This document shows positions 7,436-14,606 of a stretch of DNA of 37,303 nt, piece by piece (position 1 is the first letter of the stretch; each line of letters begins with the position of its first letter). This DNA comes from Cryobacterium tepidiphilum (GTDB taxonomy: Bacteria; Actinomycetota; Actinomycetes; Actinomycetales; Microbacteriaceae). The notes beneath the pieces are model-generated. The model saw only the letters and a program-made list of their open reading frames with translations, searched no databases and was not told the origin of the DNA. A program made the translations under genes and the position numbers. The stretch lies in the NCBI RefSeq assembly GCF_003716325.1, contig NZ_RDSR01000028.1, forward strand, positions 1-37,303, read 5' to 3'.

Positions 7436-8406
7436 GTCGTGCTCCCATCGGTCGCCGTCGTGACCCGCACCCCTATCGAGGCCGACCAGCTGGCGAAGTG
7501 CTGTGCGGTGATGGTGACCAGGTCGTCGGCGACGAGTGGCGTGCTCCAGCTGTATGGGCTCGAGTCGGCGGGTATGTGCGCGCTCGAGTTCGCGCTCTGC
7601 ACCGAGTATCCGCGGTCGGGCACGGCGCCGGTGGGGTCGGACCAGGTGACGGTGAGACGGTCCGCGGTCACGGAGCATCCGTCGAGCACCGGGCGGAGCT
7701 GTGCCTCGGTGAGGGTGCGGAAGCTGGTGGAGGCCGTGGCCGTGTCGGTGAACGCGGCGTAGGTGGCGCGTACGGGCGGCAGGAGCGTCGCCAGCAGTGG
7801 TACCGCGACGACGACGCCGAGGAGAGTGGTCGCGGCGGGCAGGGAGCGCGAACGGGAAGCCACGGCGCTGGGGCTCCCGTTCGCGGGTGTATCGGGTCCG
7901 CCCGCATCGCGTGGTTCGCGGCGCGGGGAGCGCCGGATGACGGAGGACACCACGATGGCACCCACGAGCGCGCCGCCGAGGAACACGACGAACGGCTGCT
8001 GCGCCCACGGCACCAGGTAACCGAGATCGTCGATGTGCCAGACGATGCGGTCGACGCTACTGACGAGGTAGTCGGTCGGGTCTGCGACGTCGTTCGCATC
8101 GCCGCGCATCGTCATCGCGTAAGTGCCGCCGCCGGCGCTTTCGATGGCGACGACCCGGTGCGTGATGAGGGCGCCTTGGGCGTTGTGTGCGCTCACCACG
8201 TCACCCACGTGGACGTCGGCGGCCGGAACCTGCTGCGCCAACGCCAGGGCACCGGTGTGGATGGCCGGCGCCATGGAGCCGGAGCGGAAGACCAGCAGCG
8301 TGATCCCGAAGAACATGTTCGCGACGAACCCTGCGATGCACACGGCGCCGACGACCGCGGTGACCGTGAGCGCGGTCTCCTTGAACAGTCGGGCGAGGCG
8401 GATCAC
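7420..8406 (-). CDS. SipW-type signal peptidase I with a C-terminal substrate-like domain
   Basis: The N-terminal half is an ER/SipW-type signal peptidase: a TM helix (about 12-38), catalytic Ser44 in 'RSGSMAP', His83 in 'LITHRVV' in place of the bacterial lysine, and Asp residues in 'RGDAND', then a second TM near 'FVVFLGGALVGAIVV'. Unusually the protein continues: a third hydrophobic segment (around residue 190) leads into 'ATYAAFTDTATASTSF', which closely resembles the start of SipW substrates, and then about 100 residues of extracellular domain. It lies between its probable substrate gene (5 bp upstream) and an LAXTG protein. GTG at 8406 is chosen because it follows the upstream stop codon directly; total about 328 residues. 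Confidence 0.85.
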   Translation of the reverse strand: MIRLARLFKETALTVTAVVGAVCIAGFVANMFFGITLLVFRSGSMAPAIHTGALALAQQVPAADVHVGDVVSAHNAQGALITHRVVAIESAGGGTYAMTMRGDANDVADPTDYLVSSVDRIVWHIDDLGYLVPWAQQPFVVFLGGALVGAIVVSSVIRRSPRREPRDAGGPDTPANGSPSAVASRSRSLPAATTLLGVVVAVPLLATLLPPVRATYAAFTDTATASTSFRTLTEAQLRPVLDGCSVTADRLTVTWSDPTGAVPDRGYSVQSANSSAHIPADSSPYSWSTPLVADDLVTITAQHFASWSASIGVRVTTATDGSTTCSEV

Positions 8407-8411
8407 GGTCG

Positions 8412-8981
8412 TTACGCGGCCTGGGTCGCGGTGAACGAGAGGTGGATGTTCACGCCGGCATCCTGCAGGGTATTGCCGGCAGAGGCGGGAAGGCTGACTT
8501 TGAAGCACAACGCCTCCTTCGTAGGCGTCGCGGAGTTAGCCGCTAGCGGCCGATTAGCTAATGCAGCGTTGATAAGCGGTGATTCCGCAAGTACCTCCGT
8601 ACCGTCGGCGAAGCCGGTAGCGTCACATTGCGTTGCCCCCGAAACTATGGTCACCAGTAGCGCAGATGCCAGAAATTCGTCGCCGACTGCTGTCGTCGCC
8701 ATCGAATACGTGAAGTCGAGTGTGCCGATGTTGCTCACGACGAGCGGCGCGTAGGTCACGTCGCCCGGCTTCGCGTTCTCCATGCCAAGCGTCGTCCAGT
8801 TGCGCAGGTCGCTGCCCGTCGCGTCGAGCGCCAGGTCGACCGTCCCGGTGCTGAACATCGTCGACGCCGTGTCGTTGTCGGTGAACGAGGCGAACGTCGC
8901 CACCGTGCTGAGACCCAGGACGGCACACGCCGCAAGCAACGGCCTGATCCGGATGGGGAGTTTCGTGGAGCGTTCGGGCAT
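8412..8981 (-). CDS. TasA/camelysin-like protein with SipW-dependent signal peptide
   Basis: This 189-residue secreted protein has a signal segment 'LLAACAVLGLSTVATFASFTDNDTAST', the pattern of SipW-dependent precursors ('..ASFTD..AS...F..GT'), followed by 'GTVDLALD' and a beta-rich domain with two cysteines. In Bacillus such proteins (TasA, camelysin) form extracellular fibres or act as surface proteases; the role here is inferred. A GAGAGG ribosome binding site precedes the ATG. It is the first gene of the three-gene surface operon. Bases about 8518-8680 are clearly less GC-rich than the surroundings, and codon 141 (8559-8561) is TTA, rare in such genomes. Confidence 0.82.
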   Translation of the reverse strand: MPERSTKLPIRIRPLLAACAVLGLSTVATFASFTDNDTASTMFSTGTVDLALDATGSDLRNWTTLGMENAKPGDVTYAPLVVSNIGTLDFTYSMATTAVGDEFLASALLVTIVSGATQCDATGFADGTEVLAESPLINAALANRPLAANSATPTKEALCFKVSLPASAGNTLQDAGVNIHLSFTATQAA

Positions 8982-9084
8982 GTTTCCACCTCTCGTCGTT
9001 GAGCGGGATCATCGTGGCCGATGCGGCCGGTCCCCTTTTATGAGGACACGTTATTGGCTCCGAATTCGGCAGAAGAAGACCGCG

Positions 9085-9140
9085 CGCGCCCCCAACGGTG
9101 GGCACAAACGGCACTTTCGCGCCCCCAAGTCAGGGCACAA
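9085..9140. repeat. Short imperfect direct repeat
   Basis: A segment CGCGCCCCCAA-(n)-GGGCACAA occurs twice about 31 bp apart (near 9086-9107 and 9119-9140). Between them lies GCACTTTCGCG, a string also found next to the 44-bp palindrome at 32768. It occupies the gap between the surface operon and the nuclease gene; the second copy overlaps the nuclease -10. Confidence 0.5.
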
Positions 9141-9141
9141 T
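9136..9141 (+). promoter_or_regulatory. -10 element of leaderless YqaJ-like gene
   Basis: CACAAT is followed by exactly 6 nt and GTG at 9148; there is no ribosome binding site. Confidence 0.45.
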
Positions 9142-9147
9142 AGACAG

Positions 9148-9834
9148 GTGACCGACACGATGCTCTCCCTCTTCGAGGAGGACGAGCATCCGTTGCCCCG
9201 ACCCGCGCAAGCGCCCGCACCACATGCACACACGCTGCGCATCGTGGCCGATTCCTCCGACCGGGTGGCGTGGCTGCGGGCCAGGAGCCGGGGCATCACC
9301 GCAACGGATGTCGCAAAGCTCGCGACGCCCAGATCGGTGCAGAACGCGGCGTTCGACAAGCTCCACGGAACGGGCTTCGGCGGCAACCCCTTCACCGACC
9401 ATGGGCGTGCGCGCGAACCGGAGATCGCGGCCTGGGTGCTCGCGAACCACGGCATCGAACCGAGCACGAATCTGTACCACGCGCACCGCCAGCCGCGTCA
9501 CCTGGCCACCCCAGACGGCGTCGTGGTCGACGTGCACGGGGAGCTCCTGCTCGCGGAGATCAAGACGACGAGCAAGCCGTGGCGCAGCATCCCCCGGTCG
9601 TACCTGCGGCAGGTGTGGTGGCAGCAGTACGTGCTGGGCGCCGAACGCACCCTCGTGGTGTGGGAGGAGCACCGGGATTTCGTGCCCGTGCATCCCGAGC
9701 CGCGGTGCCGGTGGGTGGAACGCGACGAGGACCAGATCGCGATCCTCGTGGGCCTCGCCGACCAGCTGCTCGAGATCCTCGCGCGGCAGCAGAAGCGCGA
9801 AGCCCGCTACGCGCCCGACGACTACTACCGCTGA
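9148..9834 (+). CDS. YqaJ-like PD-(D/E)XK exonuclease
   Basis: This 228-residue protein has the lambda-exonuclease/YqaJ fold signature: 'ITATDVAKL' near residue 50, the glutamates of 'GRAREPEIAAW' (Glu90/Glu92), Asp123 in 'ATPDGVV', and Glu137-x-Lys139 in 'LLAEIKTTSK'. The helix 'WWQQYVLGAERTLVVWEEHRDF' follows as in YqaJ recombinases. Such enzymes degrade one strand of duplex DNA in phage recombination. No partner annealing protein, phage gene or integrase is nearby, and all neighbours are housekeeping or surface genes, so it may be a domesticated chromosomal nuclease. The GTG at 9148 is chosen on leaderless spacing; longer starts run into the repeats. Confidence 0.85.
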   Translation: MTDTMLSLFEEDEHPLPRPAQAPAPHAHTLRIVADSSDRVAWLRARSRGITATDVAKLATPRSVQNAAFDKLHGTGFGGNPFTDHGRAREPEIAAWVLANHGIEPSTNLYHAHRQPRHLATPDGVVVDVHGELLLAEIKTTSKPWRSIPRSYLRQVWWQQYVLGAERTLVVWEEHRDFVPVHPEPRCRWVERDEDQIAILVGLADQLLEILARQQKREARYAPDDYYR

Positions 9835-9901
9835 CCGCAGTTCGCTTCGGCCGCGGTTCCCGTGAGCCGCGCTTCCTGCGAGCGCGAGTGAGCAGGTGGC
9901 G

Positions 9902-9907
9902 CAGAAT
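9902..9907 (+). promoter_or_regulatory. -10 element of leaderless oxidoreductase gene
   Basis: CAGAAT, 6 nt, then ATG at 9914. The context is almost the same as for the gene before (AATAGAC). Confidence 0.45.
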
Positions 9908-9913
9908 AGACGC

Positions 9914-10903
9914 ATGGCACAGGCAAGCGAACGTCCGGCATCCATGCGCGCACTCGTGATCGACCAGCCCGGCGGCCCCGAGGCGCTGCACCTCGCGGAG
10001 GTGCCCACACCCACTCCCGTGATCGAAGAGGTGCTGGTGCGCGTGGTCGCGGCGGGAGTCAACCCGATCGACGCCAAGACGCGGGCCGGCGGCGGGGCAT
10101 CCGTTGCCACACCCGCCTGGCCCTCGATTCTCGGCAACGACTTCAGCGGCGTCGTCGTGCACGCGCCCTACGAGGAGTACCCGCACCAGCCCGGCGACGA
10201 GGTCTACGGCATGGCGCGGGCGCCGCGCATCCCCGGCACGTACGCCGACTACGTGGTGGTCAGCGGCATGAGCGTGGCACGCAAGCCCGCGACGCTCGGC
10301 CACGTCGAGGCGGCGGGCGTGCCGCTCGCGGCCATGACCGCGTGGGGCATGGTGCAATTGGTCGCCGGCGCCTCCCCCGGGCAACGGATGCTGATCCACG
10401 GCGGCAGCGGCGGCGTCGGCCACTTCGCGGTGCAGTTCGCCCACCACGCCGGCGCGCACGTGATCGCGACCGGGTCGGCCCGCAACCAGGACTTCCTGCG
10501 CGAGCTCGGCGCTGACGAGGTCATCGACTACGGCTCGCAGCGGTTCGAAGACGTCGTCTCGGGGCTCGACACCGTCATCGACCTGATCGGCAACGTGCAC
10601 GACAACACGGGGAGCCGGTCGCTCGGCGTGCTGAAGCCCGGTGGCCTGCTCGTGAACGCCCCGACCGGTAGCTGGCCGACGATGATGCAGGAGGCCGCGC
10701 AAGCCGGCATCCGTGCGACGTCGTACAAGGTCGCACCCGACGCGCGCGTGCTCGACGAGATCACGGCCCTGATCGAGGACGGCAGCGTGCGCGTGCACGT
10801 CGACCGGGTGTTCGACCTGGCCGAGGGCGCCGACGCGCATCGCCTCATCGAACAGGGGCACACGCGCGGCAAAATCGTGCTGCGCGTCTCCGACGAGGCG
10901 TGA
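9914..10903 (+). CDS. Zinc-independent MDR oxidoreductase (quinone oxidoreductase-like)
   Basis: The 329-residue protein belongs to the medium-chain dehydrogenase/reductase superfamily, NADPH:quinone oxidoreductase branch. It has the GroES-like N-terminal part with 'AAGVNPIDAKTR' and 'ILGNDFSGVVV', a 'MTAWGMVQLV' segment, the Rossmann motif 'HGGSGGVGHFAVQFA' and 'ELGADEVIDY'. The structural and catalytic zinc cysteines are absent, so it should use NAD(P)H to reduce quinones or alpha,beta-unsaturated carbonyls. The physiological substrate is unknown. It stands alone, convergent with the GNAT gene. Confidence 0.88.
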   Translation: MAQASERPASMRALVIDQPGGPEALHLAEVPTPTPVIEEVLVRVVAAGVNPIDAKTRAGGGASVATPAWPSILGNDFSGVVVHAPYEEYPHQPGDEVYGMARAPRIPGTYADYVVVSGMSVARKPATLGHVEAAGVPLAAMTAWGMVQLVAGASPGQRMLIHGGSGGVGHFAVQFAHHAGAHVIATGSARNQDFLRELGADEVIDYGSQRFEDVVSGLDTVIDLIGNVHDNTGSRSLGVLKPGGLLVNAPTGSWPTMMQEAAQAGIRATSYKVAPDARVLDEITALIEDGSVRVHVDRVFDLAEGADAHRLIEQGHTRGKIVLRVSDEA

Positions 10904-10918
10904 CCGCCGGGCAGGACG

Positions 10919-11449
10919 CTACAACGCCTGCTCCATGACGAAGTCGTCGTTCAGCTCCTGGCCCACGAGGAACGTCTTGGTACCGACGATCGCGAAGCCG
11001 CTCTTCTCGTAGAAGCGCAGGGCGCGGGCGTTGTGCTGGTTGACGCCGAGCCACACCCCCGTTGCTCCCCTCTCCCGGGCGGCGGCGAGCGTCGCCGACA
11101 TGAGCGTCGCGGCCACGCCGGCGCCGTGGTGGTGGCCGAGCACGTAGACCTTGCTCAGCTCCACGGTCGGGCGGTGCGTGATCGCGGCGGCGACCTCGGG
11201 GGCGTGCGGCTCACCGAAGACGAGCATCGTATAGCCGGCGGCCTCGTCACCGTCGAACGCCAAACGGATGTCCCGCTCCGAGTCGGCGAGATAGCCCTCG
11301 AAGCGCTCCTGGCTGAGGTGCCGGGCGATGAAGTCGGCGATCGACCGGGGTCCGGTGCCCGGCGGGCAGGCCAGGGCGAAGGTGTCGGCGGCGACGGGGG
11401 CGAGCGCCGCGGCATCCGCTGGCCCTGCCTGTCTCACGCTGACGCTCAC
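10919..11449 (-). CDS. GNAT-family N-acetyltransferase
   Basis: About 176 residues with a GNAT fold: the acetyl-CoA loop region 'VYVLGHHHGAGVAATLMSATLAAARERGA' (a variant of Q/RxxGxG/A) and the C-terminal 'LGVNQHNARALRFYEKSGFAIVGTKTFLVG'. It should transfer acetyl from acetyl-CoA to an amine; the acceptor is not predictable. The frame is open 11 codons further, but the GTG at 11449 lies 7 nt after TAGGAT, an excellent -10, which favours a leaderless start there. Confidence 0.85.
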   Translation of the reverse strand: MSVSVRQAGPADAAALAPVAADTFALACPPGTGPRSIADFIARHLSQERFEGYLADSERDIRLAFDGDEAAGYTMLVFGEPHAPEVAAAITHRPTVELSKVYVLGHHHGAGVAATLMSATLAAARERGATGVWLGVNQHNARALRFYEKSGFAIVGTKTFLVGQELNDDFVMEQAL

Positions 11450-11456
11450 CCGCCTG

Positions 11457-11462
11457 ATCCTA
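11457..11462 (-). promoter_or_regulatory. -10 element of leaderless GNAT gene
   Basis: TAGGAT on the minus strand, 7 nt before GTG 11449. Confidence 0.45.
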
Positions 11463-11489
11463 CGCGCCCCGATCCTCGTCACGCGGGTC

Positions 11490-11543
11490 GAGCGCCGCTG
11501 CGCGGGTTGAATTCAGCCCGCGCAGTGGCGTTCACCCCGCGCA
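11490..11543. repeat. Palindromic element, family A, diverged copy
   Basis: An inverted repeat centred on TGAATTCA (11508-11515), with arms CGCCGCTGCGCGGG and CCCGCGCAGTGGCG that match at 13 of 15 positions. The stretch is nearly the same as the perfect palindrome at 32789-32832, including the flanking TTCA-CCCGCGCA. It lies between the GNAT promoter and the rplA terminator. Confidence 0.8.
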
Positions 11544-11579
11544 TCGCCTGTGCGTCACGTGCGGGGACGCGCGGGGACG

Positions 11580-11615
11580 CGAAAAGGGGCCCGCCGACCG
11601 GCGGACCCCTTCGCG
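11580..11615 (-). terminator. Intrinsic terminator of the rplK-rplA operon
   Basis: On the minus strand AAGGGGtCCGCC pairs with GGCGGgCCCCTT across a GGTC loop, followed by TT and C. It starts 11 bp after the rplA stop codon. The stem is long and GC-rich; the T run is short. Confidence 0.75.
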
Positions 11616-11626
11616 CGAGACGAGGA

Positions 11627-12316
11627 CTAGATCGCGTTGACCTCAAGCGGGATGCCCGGGCCGAACGTGGTCGAGACCGCGCCCTTGGTGATGTAGCGGC
11701 CCTTCGCGGAGCTCGGCTTCAGGCGCACGATCTCTTCGAGCGCGGCGTCGATGTTCTCGGTGAGCTGGTCGGCCGAGAACGATGCCTTGCCGACGACGAA
11801 GTGCACGTTGGCGTGCTTGTCGACGCGGAACTCGATCTTTCCGCCCTTGATGTCGGACACGGCCTTCGCCACGTCGGGCGTGACGGTGCCGGTCTTCGGG
11901 TTCGGCATGAGGCCGCGCGGGCCGAGCACCTTACCGAGGCGACCGACCTGGCCCATGAGCTCCGGGGTCGAGACGGCGGCGTCGAACGAGGTGTACCCGC
12001 CGGCGACCTTCTCGATCAGCTCGGCGCCGCCGACCTCGTCAGCGCCGGCAGCGAGGGCCGCCTCGGCCGCGGGGCCGGTCGCGAAGACGATGACGCGGGC
12101 GGTCTTGCCGGTGCCGTGAGGAAGGATGACGGTACCGCGGACCATCTGGTCTGCCTTGCGGGGGTCGACGCCGAGCTTGAGGGCGACCTCAACCGTGGAG
12201 TCGAACTTCGCCGAGCCGGTCTCCTTGGCGAGAGCGACGGCCTCGGCGGGGGTGTAGAACTTGTCGGCCTCGATCTTCTCGGCCGCGGCCCGGTAGGCCT
12301 TTGACTTCTGTGCCAT
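11627..12316 (-). CDS. rplA: 50S ribosomal protein L1
   Basis: The 229-residue protein is L1, which binds 23S rRNA at the mobile L1 stalk and can repress its own operon. It begins [15 protein letters not shown] and has the signature '[27 protein letters not shown]' and '[19 protein letters not shown]'. The ATG at 12316 follows CAGGAG; the frame is open 20 codons further upstream, without homology. It is the last gene of the tRNA-Trp/secE/nusG/rplK operon, followed by a terminator. Confidence 0.98.
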   Translation of the reverse strand: MAQKSKAYRAAAEKIEADKFYTPAEAVALAKETGSAKFDSTVEVALKLGVDPRKADQMVRGTVILPHGTGKTARVIVFATGPAAEAALAAGADEVGGAELIEKVAGGYTSFDAAVSTPELMGQVGRLGKVLGPRGLMPNPKTGTVTPDVAKAVSDIKGGKIEFRVDKHANVHFVVGKASFSADQLTENIDAALEEIVRLKPSSAKGRYITKGAVSTTFGPGIPLEVNAI

Positions 12317-12355
12317 TTGAATCTCCTGTAATGAAAACTGAGAGTGTGGTTTCGT

Positions 12356-12370
12356 GAGCCTGGCTGGCTC
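12356..12370 (-). promoter_or_regulatory. Small hairpin in the rplK-rplA spacer
   Basis: GAGCC-AGCCA-GGCTC in the 123-bp spacer forms a 5-bp stem about 40 nt before rplA. L1 represses through mRNA structures near the first cistrons in other bacteria; whether this is such a site is a guess. Confidence 0.25.
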
Positions 12371-12439
12371 TTCCACGTGCTTCGAGAGAAGCGGATGTCA
12401 CCGGCCCCGCCTGGTGACGAAGGCCGGTTGGCGGGGTTG

Positions 12440-12871
12440 TTACGCCTCGACCGTGATGCCCATGGAGCGGGCGGTGCCGGCGATGATCTTCGACGCGGCG
12501 TCGATGTCGTTGGCGTTGAGGTCGACCATCTTGGCCTCGGCGATCTCGCGAACCTGGGCCTGGGTGAGCTGTGCGACCTTGACGGTGTGCGGGGTTCCGG
12601 AACCCTTGGCGACGCCGGCGGCCTTCTTGATGAGCTCAGCGGCGGGCGGGGTCTTCAGGATGAACGTGAACGAGCGGTCCTCGTACACGGTGATCTCGAC
12701 GGGGATGACGTTGCCGCGCTGCGACTCGGTCTGGGCGTTGTACGCCTTGCAGAACTCCATGATGTTGACGCCGTGCTGACCGAGCGCGGGACCAATGGGG
12801 GGCGCGGGGTTGGCGGCGCCGGCCTTGATCTGAAGCTTGATCAGACCAGTAACCTTCTTCTTCGGTGCCAT
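12440..12871 (-). CDS. rplK: 50S ribosomal protein L11
   Basis: The 143-residue protein is L11, part of the GTPase-associated centre and required for RelA activation. It begins [15 protein letters not shown] and has the proline-rich hinge region '[22 protein letters not shown]' and the C-terminal RNA-binding domain '[13 protein letters not shown]'. The ATG is preceded by AAGGAAG. It sits between nusG and rplA in the conserved order. Full length for the family. Confidence 0.98.
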   Translation of the reverse strand: MAPKKKVTGLIKLQIKAGAANPAPPIGPALGQHGVNIMEFCKAYNAQTESQRGNVIPVEITVYEDRSFTFILKTPPAAELIKKAAGVAKGSGTPHTVKVAQLTQAQVREIAEAKMVDLNANDIDAASKIIAGTARSMGITVEA

Positions 12872-12962
12872 TGTTCTTCCTTCTTATTGATGTTCGAGCA
12901 TCCGCTGGGAATGCTCTCCCGGTGGCCCGGACGGGCCCCGGTGGTTGGAGAACCCCGGAGGG

Positions 12963-13991
12963 TTAAAGCTTGGTGACCTGGTCGAAGCTGAGCTCGACCG
13001 GCGTCTCGCGTTCGAACAGGGAGACGAGCACGGTGAGCTTGCCGCTCTCGGGCTTGATCTCGCTGATCGACCCGGGCAGGCCCGCGAAGGAACCTTCCTT
13101 GATCGTGATGGTCTCGCCGATCTCGAAGTCGACCTCGGCGGGGATGACGCGCGTCTGCGCCTTCGTGCCCTGGCCGCCGCCGGACTTGGCCGGCGTGACA
13201 TCGGGGATCTCGACCAGGCCCTTGAGCATGCCGAACGCCTCGTCGAGGCGCAGCGGCGTGGGGTTGTGCGAGTTGCCGACGAAGCCGGTGACGCCGGGGG
13301 TGTGGCGCACGACCGACCAGCTGTCCTCGTTCAGGTCCATGCGCACGAGCACATAGCCGGGGATGCGCACGCGGGTGACCATCTTGCGCTGGCCGTTCTT
13401 GATCTCGACGACGTCTTCCATCGGAACCTCGACCTGGTAGATGAAATCTTCCATGGCCATGGACTGCTTGCGGTTCTCGATGTTCGACTTCACGCGGCGC
13501 TCGAAGCCGGCGTAGGAGTGAATGACGTACCACTTGCCGGGGAGGAAACGCAGGTCGTTGCGGAAGGCCTCGTACGGGTCGACGGTGGCGTCGGCATCCG
13601 TTGCGTTGCCGCTTACCTCATCGAGAACCGACGGGTCGGATGCGTCGACGACGCCGGTGTTCTCACCGGCCGCCTCCTCGGCGTCTTCGTCTTCCTCGTC
13701 TTCGACCGCCTCGGCGGCCGCTTCGATCTCGGTGCGGTCGGCGACGGCGAGGGCGTCGTCGACGAGCGCGTCGGCCTCGGGGTCGCTGGATTCGGCGAGG
13801 GCATCGAGTGCGGCGTCGAGGTTGTCGAGGGCGTCGACGTTCTCGTCTTCGACGTGCAGGGCGACGTGCTCGGCCGCCTCGCTCGAGTCTTCGTCGTCGG
13901 CGCGGATGTTGCCTTCCTGCGCCTGGTCTTCTTCGGAGGACTGCTCGGCGGCGGGAGCCCAGTCGACGTCGTTGTGATGCGTCTCAGACAC
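12963..13991 (-). CDS. nusG: Transcription termination/antitermination protein NusG with long acidic N-terminus
   Basis: The C-terminal 190 residues are standard NusG: the NGN domain from about 153 ('WYVIHSYAGFERRVKSNIENR', 'IPGYVLVRMDLNEDSW') and the KOW domain ('GSFAGLPGSISEI'). NusG binds RNA polymerase and couples it to Rho or the ribosome. The first 150 residues are an Asp/Glu/Ala-rich, low-complexity extension ('EDEEDEDAEEAAGE'), almost certainly disordered. Many actinobacterial NusG proteins are extended, and here the extension is almost half of the 342 residues. It follows secE after 56 bp. Confidence 0.97.
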   Translation of the reverse strand: MSETHHNDVDWAPAAEQSSEEDQAQEGNIRADDEDSSEAAEHVALHVEDENVDALDNLDAALDALAESSDPEADALVDDALAVADRTEIEAAAEAVEDEEDEDAEEAAGENTGVVDASDPSVLDEVSGNATDADATVDPYEAFRNDLRFLPGKWYVIHSYAGFERRVKSNIENRKQSMAMEDFIYQVEVPMEDVVEIKNGQRKMVTRVRIPGYVLVRMDLNEDSWSVVRHTPGVTGFVGNSHNPTPLRLDEAFGMLKGLVEIPDVTPAKSGGGQGTKAQTRVIPAEVDFEIGETITIKEGSFAGLPGSISEIKPESGKLTVLVSLFERETPVELSFDQVTKL

Positions 13992-14047
13992 TAAATCTCA
14001 ATCCTTCTCTGTTGCATGGGCGTTGCGTGGGCGCTCGTGCGCCGTCA

Positions 14048-14323
14048 TCAGGAGGCCGGGGTGCCGAAGACGTACGTGACGACAAGCGCGAACAACCAGT
14101 CCAGCCCGTAGACCAGGGCCATCATGATGATCACGAAGACCAGCACGACGCCGGTGTAGCTCAGGAGCTCCTTGCGCGTCGGGGTGACGACCTTCTTCAG
14201 CTCCGCGATGACCTGCTGGATGAACAGGGTCAGCCGTGCGAACGGGCCGCGCTTGGTCTCGCGCGCCGTCTTCGCGTTCGCGACGAGTTCCTCACTGGGT
14301 TCGTCGATCACTTTTCGGGCCAC
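14048..14323 (-). CDS. secE: Preprotein translocase subunit SecE
   Basis: This 91-residue single-span protein has an N-terminal amphipathic part with '[37 protein letters not shown]', the conserved SecE core, and a short periplasmic tail. SecE clamps SecY in the translocon. It lies between tRNA-Trp and nusG as in most actinobacteria. Start ATG after GGTGTAACAGGTGG-like sequence; no good alternative. Confidence 0.96.
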   Translation of the reverse strand: MARKVIDEPSEELVANAKTARETKRGPFARLTLFIQQVIAELKKVVTPTRKELLSYTGVVLVFVIIMMALVYGLDWLFALVVTYVFGTPAS

Positions 14324-14365
14324 CTGTTACACCTTTCACGGGCCGGCGGGAAGACCACCGACTTG

Positions 14366-14438
14366 CAGGGCGGACAGGACTCGAACCTGCAACCTGCGGT
14401 TTTGGAGACCGCTGCTCTACCAATTGAGCCACCACCCT
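14366..14438 (-). tRNA. tRNA-Trp (CCA)
   Basis: The 73-nt cloverleaf begins AGGGTGG and ends CCGCCCT plus discriminator G. The anticodon loop CTCCAAA gives anticodon CCA, and the T arm has GGTTCGAGTCC. CCA is not encoded. It is the first transcribed unit before secE, the usual place in bacteria. Confidence 0.97.
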
Positions 14439-14547
14439 AGGGGGAAATCACTGTGCTTCCCGCATCCGTTTCTCTCAGTTTCACCCGTGAGGGCGAAACC
14501 TAAAAATTGGCGCAAAAAAGCATGGCGGATTTCAGCCACTTCGATCA

Positions 14548-14576
14548 AGTGTAGGACACCTGAAGGCCCCTGTAAA
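14548..14576 (-). promoter_or_regulatory. Promoter of the tRNA-Trp/secE/nusG/rplK/rplA operon
   Basis: On the minus strand TTTACA (14576-14571), 17 bp, then TACACT (14553-14548). The spacing is ideal and the -10 is a typical actinobacterial one. The start site would be near 14541, about 100 nt before the tRNA. It is back to back with the aminotransferase promoter. Confidence 0.65.
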
Positions 14577-14594
14577 GTTCGCGGGCGCTCCCCC

Positions 14595-14600
14595 TATGCT
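14595..14600 (+). promoter_or_regulatory. -10 element of leaderless aminotransferase gene
   Basis: TATGCT, 6 nt, then GTG at 14607. No ribosome binding site. Confidence 0.55.
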
Positions 14601-14606
14601 CGTAGC

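Noticed and set aside
7436..8008. N-terminal extension of the LAXTG protein gene up to 8008
   Set aside because: It lies wholly within the signal peptidase gene; the signal peptide begins at 7435.
9148..9834. Part of a prophage
   Set aside because: No integrase, attachment repeats or other phage genes are visible around the nuclease gene.
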